From NCBI RefSeq assembly GCF_048771995.1, contig NC_133024.1:24878001-24942000 (forward strand): a stretch of 64,000 nt of DNA, in the 5' to 3' direction. The position numbers and the translations under genes were made by a program. This DNA is from Taeniopygia guttata. Taxonomy: Eukaryota; Chordata; Aves; Passeriformes; Estrildidae. The notes beneath the pieces are model-generated. The model was not told where the DNA came from. It was given only the letters and a program-made list of their open reading frames with translations, and did not search any database. Positions 1 to 10,200 of the stretch are shown here, piece by piece (positions within the stretch are counted from its first letter, which is position 1; the number at the start of each line of letters is the position of its first letter).

Positions 1-477
1 GGATAAGAACAATTTGTCTTCTTAAATATTTCACTGTTTTGTTTGGGCCTTTTTTGCAGCTGATCTGGAGCACTGGAATTTGCTTTGGCAGATTTCCTAG
101 TACAAGGTGTGGATTACAGAGTTTCAGACAGAGAACTACAGACACAGTCTGCTGGTACAGCTGGGCTGTCACTGGTCATTTCTGTGGCTAAAGGGGAAGG
201 ATCAGCAAAGCTGAGGTGTGAGGGCAGTGAGGCAGACACAATCAGTCTGTTCACTGAGCAGCAGCTGTGATCCAGTTTGTAGATATGGAAATTATGTGAG
301 GATGCTGCTGAGGCAGAAGGAAGGAAAGTGAATGCATAAGGCACAGACCCTTATCTGCTGGCAGGGAATGAAGAGGGAGAATTCTTTGTCAGAAACAAGC
401 CAAATCACACTGATAAGCCAAAAAGACTTTATCAGAGCCCCTTCCAGACATTTGTTTTAAAAGTTAAACAGAACAGC
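1..477. other. Unassigned sequence left of the ERVL element
   Basis: No gene or repeat is recognised here. There are a pyrimidine-rich stretch ending in GCAG near position 59 and a 61-codon open frame at 85-270. The frame has no family resemblance I know and an equally long frame lies antisense to it, so neither is called as a gene. It is probably ordinary intergenic DNA. Confidence 0.4.
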
Positions 478-1078
478 TGTCCTGGTTTTGGCTGGGATAG
501 AGTCAATTTTCTTCCTAGTAGCTGGTACAGTGCTGTGGTTTGAATTCAGTATGAGAATAATGTTGATTGTACAATGATGTTGTCATTGTTGATAAGTACT
601 GCTTACCCTAAGTGAAGAATTTTTCAGCTTCCCTTGCTCTGCCAGGGAGCAGGTGCACAAGAAACTAGGAGGGAGCATGCCCAGGATAGCTACCCCAGGC
701 AGGCCAAGGGGTATTCCATACATAGAATGTCATGCTCATTATACAAACTGCAAGAAGCTGGCCAAGGAGTCACTGTTGGCTTCTAGGGGATAGGTTGGGC
801 ATCAGTCAGTGGTTGGTGAGCAACTGTATTGTGCATGACTGTTGGCTTGTTGACTTTTCTTATATTGACTTTTATTTCTCTCTCTTTCTGTCATCTCTGT
901 TTTTATTACAGTTATTACTAGTTGCATAAATATCTTACTTTATGTCAATCATTAAGTCGTTCTTATCCCAACACACAGATGTGACCATTTTCCGGTTCCC
1001 CTCCCCATCCCTCCGTGGGGTGGGTGGGGCAGTGATTCTGGGTGGTACTTCGTTGCCAGCTGGTGTTACGCTGTGTCA
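478..1078 (+). repeat. 5' LTR of the ERVL-type element
   Basis: The sequence starts TGTCCTGGTTTTGGCTGGGA and ends TGTGTCA, so it has TG...CA ends. It matches my memory of the abundant bird ERVL LTR along most of its length, including the block around 610-735 and the G-rich block near the 3' end (1010-1035). The internal sequence begins immediately after 1078, as expected of a 5' LTR rather than a solo copy. Confidence 0.85.
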
Positions 1079-1088
1079 ATATCCTTTT

Positions 1089-1106
1089 TGGCACCCAACG
1101 TGAAGC
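1089..1106 (+). other. Retroviral primer-binding site, lysine-tRNA type
   Basis: The 18 bases TGGCACCCAACGTGAAGC start ten bases after the LTR end. They closely resemble the TGGCGCCCAACGTGGGGC site that pairs with the 3' end of the lysine-1,2 tRNA. This fixes the LTR/internal boundary and the plus orientation. Confidence 0.75.
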
Positions 1107-2445
1107 ACTGAGCATTGAGGTAAGGACAGATCTGACCAGAGGACATTAAAACAAATTTGTTATAAGCATTCACTGCATTGGTTTAACAACCAGTGCTCAC
1201 AACATTGATTTATTTCCTCTCAGTGTCATTGAATTTGCTCTCGGGGCTGTATTATGCAATGCTTTACTTGCAGCATGTGTTCCCTCTCTTGGCCTTATCA
1301 CCTTTGAGGTCTGGGCTAAGGTTATCATTTTATTGTACTTTGCAATGCTGGCTTGTGATATGATAGAATTACTGGTTGCAAGACTCATCTGGTTTGTGTA
1401 CTCAGCATTGCATACCTCTGTTCTTCGAGAGCCATCTGTTGGGAACTACCAATAATCACACCTTTTTTCTTTCCTCCTCCAAGAGACAACCTATGGAGGA
1501 GATATCCTTCCACACTTTACCCTTGCCTGCCAGGCTAATTACATTAGTATTTGAGGATTTTGAAATTTGTGAATGTTCTTGGGATGTTGAAACCAGCATG
1601 GTCCTCTTTCCAGGAATGTTGAAGATGTTCCAGGTCATGTTTATGGTTAAACAACAATTTAAGAATAAGACCAAGAGAATTCCCTGAGTTTGGATAGTTA
1701 AAAGAAGCAGGATATGTGGGATAGCATGTGGTAAGTACCTAGGACAGTGAGCACTTCCGGTGTCTTGGAACCACTTCCCTGAACAAGTGCAGAATAAATA
1801 TTTGGGAAAAGTATGCTGTTACCCTGTCAATTCCAGACAGACACAAGTCACAGAGGTGTGCTGGGGCCTGGCCCGTGCCCACTGATCCCTGTTCAACACT
1901 CTTCAGTACCTCAAGGGGATGATATGGTCTGGATCTGATGGCAGTGTTAGGCACTGCGGCTATGCCAACCCCAGTGACAGGGACTGCAGCTGAACCAGAG
2001 ACCCAACCCATGCCAGTGTCAGTCACCCTACAGACAAGAAGAAATGGACACAAAAGTCCGCTCATTTAGTAAAGGGGAACAAAGCAGCGCCATCCCAAGA
2101 AAAGGAGGAAGAAGTTGAACAAAAGGTAACCACCACTCGATCCCTATCACTGAGTGAGTTATGCATTATGGGGAAAGATTTCATCTATTGTCCAGGTGAA
2201 CACATTATCATTTGGCTGATAAAATGCTGCAGTAATGGGACTGACAGCCTGGAATCAGAAGGTAGAGAAGCCAAGCATTTGGGGTTGCTCTCTAGGGAAA
2301 GGGGCATTGACAAGCTTATTGGAAAAGGGATACAAGTCCTCAGCCTTTGCAGGTGACTCCTGTCAAACATGAAGGAAATTAACACTTCAAGGAAGAATAT
2401 TATATGTCATCCAGGCAAGATGGACATCATTAGATCCCAGTAGGT

Positions 2446-3440
2446 GTGATCAGCAAAACAACAGCCACATGTCCAGCATCTAGCAAGAAAGACACACAAG
2501 ATTTCTTAGCTGCTATGGATTTTTGGAGAATGCACATTCCAAATTACAGTCCTCTCTATCAAGTGACCCAGCAGAAGAATGGTGCCAAATGGGACCTGGA
2601 GCAGCAACAAGTCTTTGAACAAATTACATGGGAGATTGTTCATGCAATAGCCCTTGGGCCAGTCTGGTCAGGGCAAGATGTTAGAAATGTGCTCTTTGCT
2701 GCAGCCAGGGAGACTGACCTGACATGGAACCTCTGGCAGAAAGCAGCAGGGGAGACTTGAGGTCAACCCCGTAGCTTTTGGAGCCAGGGATACAGAAGAT
2801 CTAAGGCTTGCTACATTCCAGCTGAAAAAGAGATAATTGCACCTTATGAAGGGCTTTGAGCTGCTTCAGAAGGGATTGGTACTGAAGCAGAGCTGTTCCT
2901 GGCACCCTGGTTAGCTCTGCTGGACTGGATGTTCAAATGGAGAGTTTCCTCTGCACTTCAGACAACTGATGCTACATGGAATAAGTGGGATACCACTGGG
3001 TCACACAAGGAGTTCAAATAGGAAAACTCAGGCATCCAGGATCTTGAAAGTGATCATGAACTGTCCAGAAGGCAAAGATTTCGAAATATGGTCATAGGAG
3101 GAGGTGACATGTGCCAAAGAGGCTGCACTGTATGACAAATTATCAGGAAGAGAGAAGCAATATGCCCTGTTTATTGATAGGTCCTGATGTGTTGTAGGAA
3201 AGCATTGGAGGTGGAAGGTAGCTGTATGAGGTCCCCTGTGACAAATTGCAGAAACTGCTAAAGGAGAAGGTGAGTCAGTCACTTTGCAGAGATGAAAGCC
3301 ATCCAGCTGGCTTTAGACACTGTTGAATGGGAAAAATGGTCAATACTTTACCTCTCTACTGACTCAGGGATGATGGCAAATGCTCTCTGGAGGGGTTTGC
3401 AGTGATGGAAACAGACTAACTAGCAATGCAGAGGTAAACC
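2446..3440 (+). pseudogene. ERVL pol remnant: reverse transcriptase and RNase H part
   Basis: Translated stretches such as FWRMHIPNYSPLYQVTQQKN and LWQKAAGET match the connection and RNase H region of bird ERVL polymerase as I remember it. Matches continue in several frames to about 3440. It is a broken fossil of the surrounding element and encodes no working protein. Confidence 0.75.
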
Positions 3441-3879
3441 CACCTGGGCTGCTGCACTGTTGACCTGATTCTTAAGTTTTTCTAAAGCCTTCTGAGTTTA
3501 CATTCTGTTAAAAAACTTTCCCACACAATTTCTATAAACAACATATTGTTTTACATTCCTTCATAGAAGTAAAAAAACTTAATATACTAGTGGTTTGTCC
3601 AATGTCTTTGGAGAAGTAGCCCATTCACTCTCCAATCCACTGTCACCTTTGGAAAAGTATAAAAGTTAAAGTCAGAAAATAAACTTTCTCTTTTACCTCG
3701 CAAAATAGCAAGTAGCTCGTGTTGTGCTTTCATGTGTCCTGTAACAACACTGCACTGTGGCAGGAAAACCTGGATGGGAAGGAGCATGACATAAATGCTC
3801 ATGTGCTCATGAGTCGGGCCACTGCAGAACACCAAAACAACCAATAGGTGGCTCAGGTGGATCTGAATTGGCAACATAA

Positions 3880-4654
3880 AGGTGAATTATCTATAGCTCA
3901 GTGGGCCTATGGCACCTCAGGCCATCAAGAAAGAGATGCAGCTATAGATGAGATAGTGATTGAGGGGTAGACTTGACCATGGACACTGTCACACAGGTTA
4001 TCCATGAATGTGGTTAAAAGACTCTGTAGTATGAAGGACAGTGGCTGAAATATAAATACAGGGAGGCCTGGCAGAGTGAATACATCAAACTTCCACAAAT
4101 CCTCCATGGGCTTACTGGAGGGCTGGAAACATATTCTGGGCCCCAAACACCACCCAGAAAACTATCCTGGGCCTTGAAATGCAAGTCTTGTGGGGACCTG
4201 GTAGGCTATAAACAACTGTGTTACACAATGGGACTCTTCCAAAACAACCTTGTAGACAATTGGGCCAAAAGCAGAGTATTGAGTGGATATTACACACCCT
4301 ATTGCACACCAGCCTCCAGGAAAAATTCAGCAGTGCAATGAACTATTAAAGACTGCGCTGAGAGCAATGGGTGGTGGAATCTTCAAACATTTAGCAAAAG
4401 CCACCTGGTTAGTCAGCACTAGGGAATCTGTCAGTCAGGCTGGCACTGCTCAATCAAAACTTTTACACACTGGAGAATGGGGTAAAATTCCAGTAGTGCA
4501 CATTAGAAATATGCTGGGGGAAAAAGTCTGGGTTATTCCTGCCTCAGGCAAAGGCAAAAGCAATCCATGGGATTGCTTTTGTTCAAGGAGTTGGGTGCAC
4601 TTGATGGGTAATTCACAAGGATGGAGAAGTCTGATGTGTGCCTCGGGGATTTGA
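3880..4654 (+). pseudogene. ERVL pol remnant: integrase part
   Basis: Fragments resemble the ERVL integrase zinc-finger region (GHQ..RDA, then DLTMDT and VIHEC, about 3910-4015). Its core and C-terminal part follow (ELLKTALRAMGGG, LAKATWLVSTRES, VHIRNMLG, VWVIPASGKGK; about 4280-4640). The order matches a single provirus. It is a broken fossil belonging to the ERVL element. Confidence 0.75.
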
Positions 4655-5100
4655 TTACAGGTGGGAATTAGAATTCATTAAACTGCTTGATGTAATTGCT
4701 ATGTAAGACTGTGGGCTATCACATATATGGTGGTGATACACTCATCAGTTCATTGGGCACTTTATAGCACCCATCTCCACCAACTCCAGATTTGGGGATC
4801 TGAACCCAGCTCTCTTTTGACTACCACATTAATAGAGAATGAACTTTGATAAATATGAGCAAGTGCAGTGGTGATATAATCACAACTGGCTTCACCATGC
4901 AACAGTCCAACAACACACACCATCTTTTCTTCCCTGAAAGACTATAATGGCAAGTGAAGCTCAAGGCCATGGTCAAAATGAACTCAACTAACATTTTACA
5001 GAGACAGACTTAGGGAATGGTAGCTGTGTGAATACATGAAAGGACAGGAAGGATGATGGGATACTTGAAAGTATGGGAGCTGGCATGATGTAAACAATGT

Positions 5101-5249
5101 AGAATAAGGGGTGGATACTGTGCTGGTTTCAAATGGGAACATGGGCCTTCTCCACCTTGGCTGAGGGAGGCAATGGCAGCAGGGCTTTTCAGCTGCTGAT
5201 GTTCAGCCATGGGATAAATAGATGTGCTGGCTGTAATGAAGCAGTTAAT
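5101..5249 (+). repeat. Polypurine tract and 3' LTR remnant of the ERVL element
   Basis: A purine-rich run (AGAATAAGGGGTGGA) is followed at 5119 by TGTGCTGGTTTC, which resembles the TGTCCTGGTTT start of the 5' LTR. After about 20 bases the similarity is lost. This is the plus-strand primer site plus the first bases of a 3' LTR, the rest being lost or unrecognisable. The identity of 5140-5249 is uncertain. Confidence 0.5.
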
Positions 5250-5782
5250 TGTTGGAAAGGATGGATAAATATAATTGCCTGACAAAAGATTTACAATAGT
5301 ACAGCCAGGATGAAAACAATCCCCCCTACTGGCTGGACAATAGCCTTACCTACAGATAGGTCCAAAAGTCAAATGGACTGTTCTATCTCACCCCCAAAAT
5401 GTATGGTTCATCCACACCTGTAACCCTCCCCTGAAACATCAGGTGTCTGTGACCCCATTGGCCCAAGTCTTGTTCCAGCCCACCTTGGAGCCCCCTGATA
5501 AAGGGTCCCTGAGGGGCCAGACGCCCTCTTGGATCTTCCCCTCTCTTGGAACTCCCCTCTCTTGGGATCCCGCTCTCTTGGAACTTCCACCCTCTCCTAG
5601 AGCATCCTCTCTACCCCTTGTCTCTCCCATCCCCTCAGGCCTTGCCACATGCTGCGTCTCGCAGCTCCAAGCAAGACCTTTCACCATCCCTAATAAACCT
5701 TATATTCTAAGAGCAGCCTTCAGAGATCTCTCGTCTCCATTCATCAAAGCTGTCCAGGAGCCCAGCGTTCCCTACAGTTAAT
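5244..5782 (+). mobile_element. Solo LTR with 6-bp target site duplication
   Basis: The LTR spans 5250-5776 (527 bp), starts TGTTGG and ends CCTACA; the ends form an imperfect inverted repeat. It is flanked by a perfect direct repeat GTTAAT at 5244-5249 and 5777-5782. An AATAAA polyadenylation signal lies near 5691. The 6-bp duplication favours an ERVK-like (class II) origin. No internal sequence remains, so it arose by recombination between two LTRs. It sits at or in the decayed 3' end of the ERVL element and is the younger of the two. The exact family name was not determined. Confidence 0.8.
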
Positions 5783-5839
5783 TTTGATTTTATGATTTTG
5801 TTTTAAATGGCCTCTCATGAAGCAAAACATGGCTACATC

Positions 5840-6300
5840 TTGAGTCATGTCCAATTCTTGGCCCCCCACTATAAGAAACACTTTGAGATGCTGGAGTGAG
5901 TCCAGAGAAGGGCAACGGAGCTGGTGAATGGTCCGGAGCATGAGTTCTCTGAGGAGCAGCTGAGGGAGCTGGGGTTTAGCCTGGAGAAGAGAAAGCTTGG
6001 GGGGACCTTGTACCACTCTCTTGGTCTCTTCCAGACAACAAGCATCAGGACAAGAGAACATAGTCTTAAGCTGTGCCAGAGGAGGTTTGGATTGGACTTT
6101 AAGAGGAATTTCTTTGACTAAAAGGATGATTAGACATTGGAATGGGCTGTCCAGGGAGGTGGTGGGTCAGGGACCCTGGAGGTGTTTACGGAAAAGACTG
6201 GATGTGGCTCTCAGTTGTCACGGTGGTGATCAGTCATAGGTTGGTCTCCCCGATCTCAGAGGTCTTTTCCAGCCTGACTGGTTATGTGATTCGGTGTGGA
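5840..6300 (+). mobile_element. CR1 LINE 3' end (5'-truncated)
   Basis: This matches the conserved 3' part of bird CR1 retroposons. Recognisable blocks are GCCTGGAGAAGAGAAAG near 5980, the CCAGAGGAGGTTTGGATTGG block near 6078, GGAATGGGCTGTCCAGGGAG near 6139 and the terminal GGTCTTTTCCAGCCTGACTGG near 6260. It is a 5'-truncated copy in plus orientation without coding capacity, and ends about 80 bp before the TMEM39A CpG island. The left boundary is approximate. Confidence 0.9.
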
Positions 6301-6381
6301 TCTTTCTGTATCTATTTTAACCTGATTCCGGAGCAAACAAGGAGACGGAGCACCCGCCTGAGGAGCCCCGGCTGCCACTAC

Positions 6382-6393
6382 CAAGATGGCGGC
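6382..6393 (+). promoter_or_regulatory. YY1 motif
   Basis: CAAGATGGCGGC is the classic YY1 core found at or just downstream of many CpG-island start sites, and it fits the TMEM39A promoter. It also contains an ATG that opens a short upstream frame. Confidence 0.65.
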
Positions 6394-6481
6394 GCGGCGC
6401 GGTCGCCGCCCCGCCCCGCGCCTCCTGCCCTCCCTGGGCCGGCCGCGGCCGCCGGGGGCCGCCGCCGCTGTCGCCGTGTGA
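6386..6481 (+). CDS. Possible upstream open reading frame in TMEM39A 5' UTR (31 codons plus stop)
   Basis: An ATG inside the YY1 motif opens a 31-codon arginine/proline/alanine-rich frame that ends at TGA 6479-6481. If transcription starts 5' of 6386, ribosomes would meet it before the TMEM39A start. The composition is simply that of a CpG island, so a functional peptide is not claimed; at most it may affect translation. Confidence 0.2.
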   Translation: MAARRGRRPAPRLLPSLGRPRPPGAAAAVAV

Positions 6482-6810
6482 TGAGAGCATCAGCCCTCAC
6501 TGCCACGTCTCCCGGGTAGCCGGCGCTGTGCAGGGCCGCGCCGGGGCGCCGAGGCCGGACCCGCCTGCCTGCCTGCTCTTCTCCTCCTATCCCTTCCCTT
6601 GCTCCTGCCCCGCCGCGGGGCAGCGGCGAGGTGGGTCTGCCCGGCGGGAGGGGGGACGCTCCGCGGGGCTCCCGCCGCCGTCGCCACCGCAGCCTCGTTC
6701 CCCCCGGGGGTTTTGCCGGGGATTGCCGGGGCTCGCCGCCGGGCCGCTGCCGCCGAAGGGGACGCCGCTGCCGGCTGATGTCCGAGCCGCGCCGCCGCCC
6801 GCGCTTGGAT

Positions 6811-7099
6811 GTGTGAGTACCGGCGGTGTGCGGGTACCGGCGGTGTGCGGGTACCGGCGGTGTGCGGGTACCGGCCGTGTGCGAGTACCGGCCGTGTGCG
6901 AGTACCGGCCGTGTGCGAGTACCGGCGGTGTGCGGGTACCGGCCGTGTGCGAGTACCGGCCGTGTGCGAGTACCGGCCGTGTGCGAGTACCGGCGGTGTG
7001 CGGGTACCGGAGGTGTGCGGGTACCGGAGGTGTGCGAGTACCGGTGGATGTGCGAGCACCGGCGGTGTGCGAGTACCGGTGGATGTGCGAGTACCGGCC
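6811..7099 (+). repeat. 17-bp GC-rich minisatellite with 68-bp higher-order unit
   Basis: About 16-17 head-to-tail copies of a 17-bp unit, consensus GTGTGCGRGTACCGGCS. Variation is at two main positions (G/A before GTAC and the last one or two bases). The four-unit block at 6860-6927 is repeated exactly at 6928-6995, giving a 68-bp higher-order period. The last copies (7030-7099) are more diverged, with GATGTG variants one base longer. Each unit holds GTAC and several CpGs. The first partial unit (GTGTGAGTACCGGCG) doubles as a splice-donor consensus. Copy number is likely to vary between individuals. Confidence 0.95.
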
Positions 7100-7250
7100 C
7101 CGCCGCTCCCAGGGCAGCGCCGCGCCGGGAAGCCGCGGCGACCCAGGCGGGCGGTGGGCTGCGACCGCCGGGCCCCCTCCGGAACCTGCTGTGTGTCTGT
7201 GTGGGAGTGAGTGGTGGGGAGCTTCTGCCGGGCTTGTTCCGTCCTGCTGG

Positions 7251-10200
7251 TAAGTTACGGCGTGTGGTCCCGGGCTTCTCCTTTGAGACAGTTCCTGCTG
7301 TGTTTGGGTTAAAGCAGGAGGTCCACGCACGCTGCTGGGAGCCGGGTGCTCTGTGGTAGGAGGGTTGAGGATTAAAGGTGCGGAAGTTCGGCTGGGGTCG
7401 CGGGAATGTGCGCTTTGGGCTTTTAAAGCGCCATCCCTACGTAACCAGTCCTGCAAGGGCACTGTCCTGTGGAAGATGAACAGCTGAGGCAATCTTCTGT
7501 AAGTCCAAGCAAATCCAACCCGCCATAAGGTATCGTTTCCAGAATGGATGTGGGTGCACATTTCTGTCACTGTTATTTTTTGTACTGCAGTGAAAATAGT
7601 GTATCAATCATTCTCCCTTATATAGGGTAGCAGTTGGGCACATGATTTTCCCTATTACGTGAGGCAGCTCCTTTGCTACTCCAGCATCATTTTAACATGT
7701 GAACGTACAGCAGAAACAGAGGCAGCTTTGTTTGCAGTCTCTGATTGCTCCTCATGCATGCTTTCCATTGTAAGTAAGGGGCCCCTCATGTCCCTGTCGT
7801 CTGTTATGACTGTAAATGGAGAAATGAGAGGTCTGTGTTACAAAGGGGTGAGTTACAAAATGTTTGGAGACAAGGCATCCCTTCTGTAACCATCCCTTCT
7901 GTAACCATCCCTTCTGTCTGTTACCTGGCTGTAATCAGAACAGATTTTCTGGGAGAGGGATGCAGTAGTACAGGGGTGGGACTGGAATGGCTCAGCTCCA
8001 GTTTCACAGGATGCTGAAGGCAGAGAACATCAGCCCTTTTTAACCCACAGTCTGCTCCATGGCTCACCTCCTGGCACTCCTGCTGTTGGGCTGTTTCTGA
8101 CATTCATTTCTCCTTCCAGCTGCAGCTTTTGGAGTGCAGTCTCCTTCAGCCGAGGTACTTGGATGATACTCTGCTGGTAAAATCTGGGCTCACTGGTGTG
8201 TGAGCCTCTGGGGTTTGGGTTGAAACTTCATCTGCTCCTTGTTGTCCCCTATCTAACTGGAAGTTCTTCAGGTATAGATGCAGCTACTCCTTGTTTCTGT
8301 TCTTGAGCTTCTTTGCCTCGGGTTTTACTGCACAAACCAGCACAGCGGGTGATAATGTTTTCCAGGTTTGATTTATTTGGAACAACAGAGAAGCTCAGGT
8401 GATATCAGTGACACAGTGACCTGTGCTCAGCATGTACTCCTGATAGAACACCTGCATGCCTCCTGGCTTGCTCTTTGCAGACTTGCCAGCATTTGAGATC
8501 TGACTTTCAGAAGCTCTTGGGTGTCCACATTCCTGCTAATAGAGGTGTCTGTGCCACCTCAACCAAAGCATTCAAAATCATTAATAATATTGAAAATGCA
8601 GGGGTTTTATTTCTTACTTTTATATTTAGTCTTTCTGATTGTAACATTTTGCTTCCTACTTTGCAGTGCATGTTTCTATTCTGCTTGTAAGATGATAAAT
8701 TCTTATAAAAACTTGTTGCATTATATAGATTAGCACCTTGCTGAATTGCTTGTTTTTCAGAGACACTAATGGCATTTACCACAGTAGATTCAGTGGTAGC
8801 TAAGGAAATAAAGCAATTATCATCTTGCTGGCCTGTCTGTATTAGCAACATTTGTGCTTGATGTATCATTGCCAATATAGGTGTACTGTTATGTAGTACT
8901 CAGAAGCAGACAGGCCTAATAATTTTTTTTTTGTCCATGCATTGTTCAGACATTCCTCTTTGTTCAGAAATTTTAGATTAAAAAATTAACTCCTGTATGT
9001 AGTGTTTGAAGGGGAAGCCCCACACCTTTCTGCTGGTTTTGAAACTGAGTAGCACTGAACACAAATCTTTCTCTGAAAGGATATGTAATGCAGATTGACT
9101 CAAACCTGGTTGTCATAAAACTTAACACCTTCTTTCTTTCTATAGGCACCAAATCTGGATGTGTGAGAATACAGCCAAGAGCAAACGTGCTAGAAATGTT
9201 TGTTAAGGTTGCTTTCAGTTTCCATGAGCATTCAGTTCAGAAACCAATTGGGCCACTCCGTACTCCTCAGTAGAGTTACAGTTGCTAAAATGGATGTGGT
9301 GGAAAGCAACAAGATAGTACCAATTCTGAGACCACCCTGCTCCTTAGTGTTTTCCCTGTGCCACAGAATCATGAAATGCTGTGAAATCATGAAGTTTTCT
9401 TGTGGCAGTTAAAATTGGAACTTTAGTCCATTTGTTTCTAACCCTAACACAGTTAGGTAAGTGGCATAGCTGTTAGCAGGTGGATTTTTAAAATCAGAGG
9501 TAAATCTGTAGTAGCTGTGTGACTTGGGAAAATAGCTCATTAGCTTTCACAAACTATCCTGGAAGATTTAATGCCATTTTTTGGGGGCTGTTGTCATTGG
9601 TGAGTTATTTCCAGCCTTTTCTTGACTTTTTTGGGTATTGCAAGCAAAAATGAGACTCCTGGTGAGAAGTGGGTATTATGCAACCTGGTTAGGAGAGCTA
9701 TTCTGGAAGACCAAAGGTGCAGTGGCATCCTTTGGGGGGTTTGGAATTGTTGGTTTGAAGCAAAATTATCAGTAGACATCTGCAGCCCAGAAATACATAT
9801 AAGGGAGCATGGATGCAGATTCAGACAGCTGGATTAGTCTCAGTATAATTAATTATACAAGGGATTAATGTATCCTATTGCATTTTTTCAATCTGCTGGG
9901 TTAGTTGCATGTAAACAGTCATACAAAATTTTGAGTCCTGCCTACCAAAGTCATGGAGGTTGAAGACTTACTGTTTTGTGGGGAATATTTATATCACCCG
10001 AACTTCTTGTTTAAGAGGCAAATAAAGGAGAATTGATGCATTCTCATATGTGGTTGATATTTTAATGCAAATTTATGATTTATAGAAATTACAATTTGTT
10101 TAAAATTCCCCACAATATTGTTGCTTTTCTGCAGTGTCAGGGATGTGCAAAATATTGTCTCACTGATACTTTCTGCTGTGAATCCCCATGTGATGACTTG

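Larger units (their letters stand above)
478..5249 (+). mobile_element. Decayed ERVL-type (class III) endogenous retrovirus
   Basis: This is an old avian ERVL-like provirus in plus orientation. In order it has a 5' LTR (478-1078), a primer-binding site ten bases downstream (1089-1106), a gag/leader stretch, pol remnants, and a purine-rich tract followed by the first bases of a 3' LTR (about 5101-5140). Pol remnants align by eye with bird ERVL polymerase: an RT/RNase H part at about 2446-3440 and an integrase part at about 3880-4654. No env was recognised. The element is thoroughly broken, with many disabling changes spread over its length, so it is a fossil. The heavy decay and the loss of most of the 3' LTR suggest an insertion of tens of millions of years; this age is an inference. 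Confidence 0.85.
6330..7250 (+). promoter_or_regulatory. TMEM39A: CpG-island promoter and first non-coding exon region of TMEM39A
   Basis: The stretch is extremely GC- and CpG-rich against AT-rich flanks and lies upstream of the only plus-strand gene that could use it. A YY1-type motif at 6382-6393 suggests initiation near 6380. Two plausible donors for a non-coding exon 1 are GT at 6813 (GTGAGT, just before the minisatellite) and GT at 7250 (CTG|GTAAGT). The coding exon 17266-17459 begins after a good acceptor with 5' UTR still in it, so at least one upstream non-coding exon must exist. The exact start site and donor need transcript data. Confidence 0.7.

Noticed and set aside
85-344. Short open frames at the left edge as genes
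   Set aside because: Both are about 60-76 codons, overlap on opposite strands and have no recognised motif, splice support or conservation that I can judge.
6811-7099. CRISPR-like array
   Set aside because: The units are contiguous 17-bp copies with no unique spacers and the context is a vertebrate promoter; it is a minisatellite.
6490-7570. Long open frames on both strands across the minisatellite (up to 327 codons)
   Set aside because: A stop-free 17-bp unit keeps all three frames of each strand open and encodes a 17-residue periodic peptide. The length is an artefact of the repeat and GC content, not evidence of a gene.
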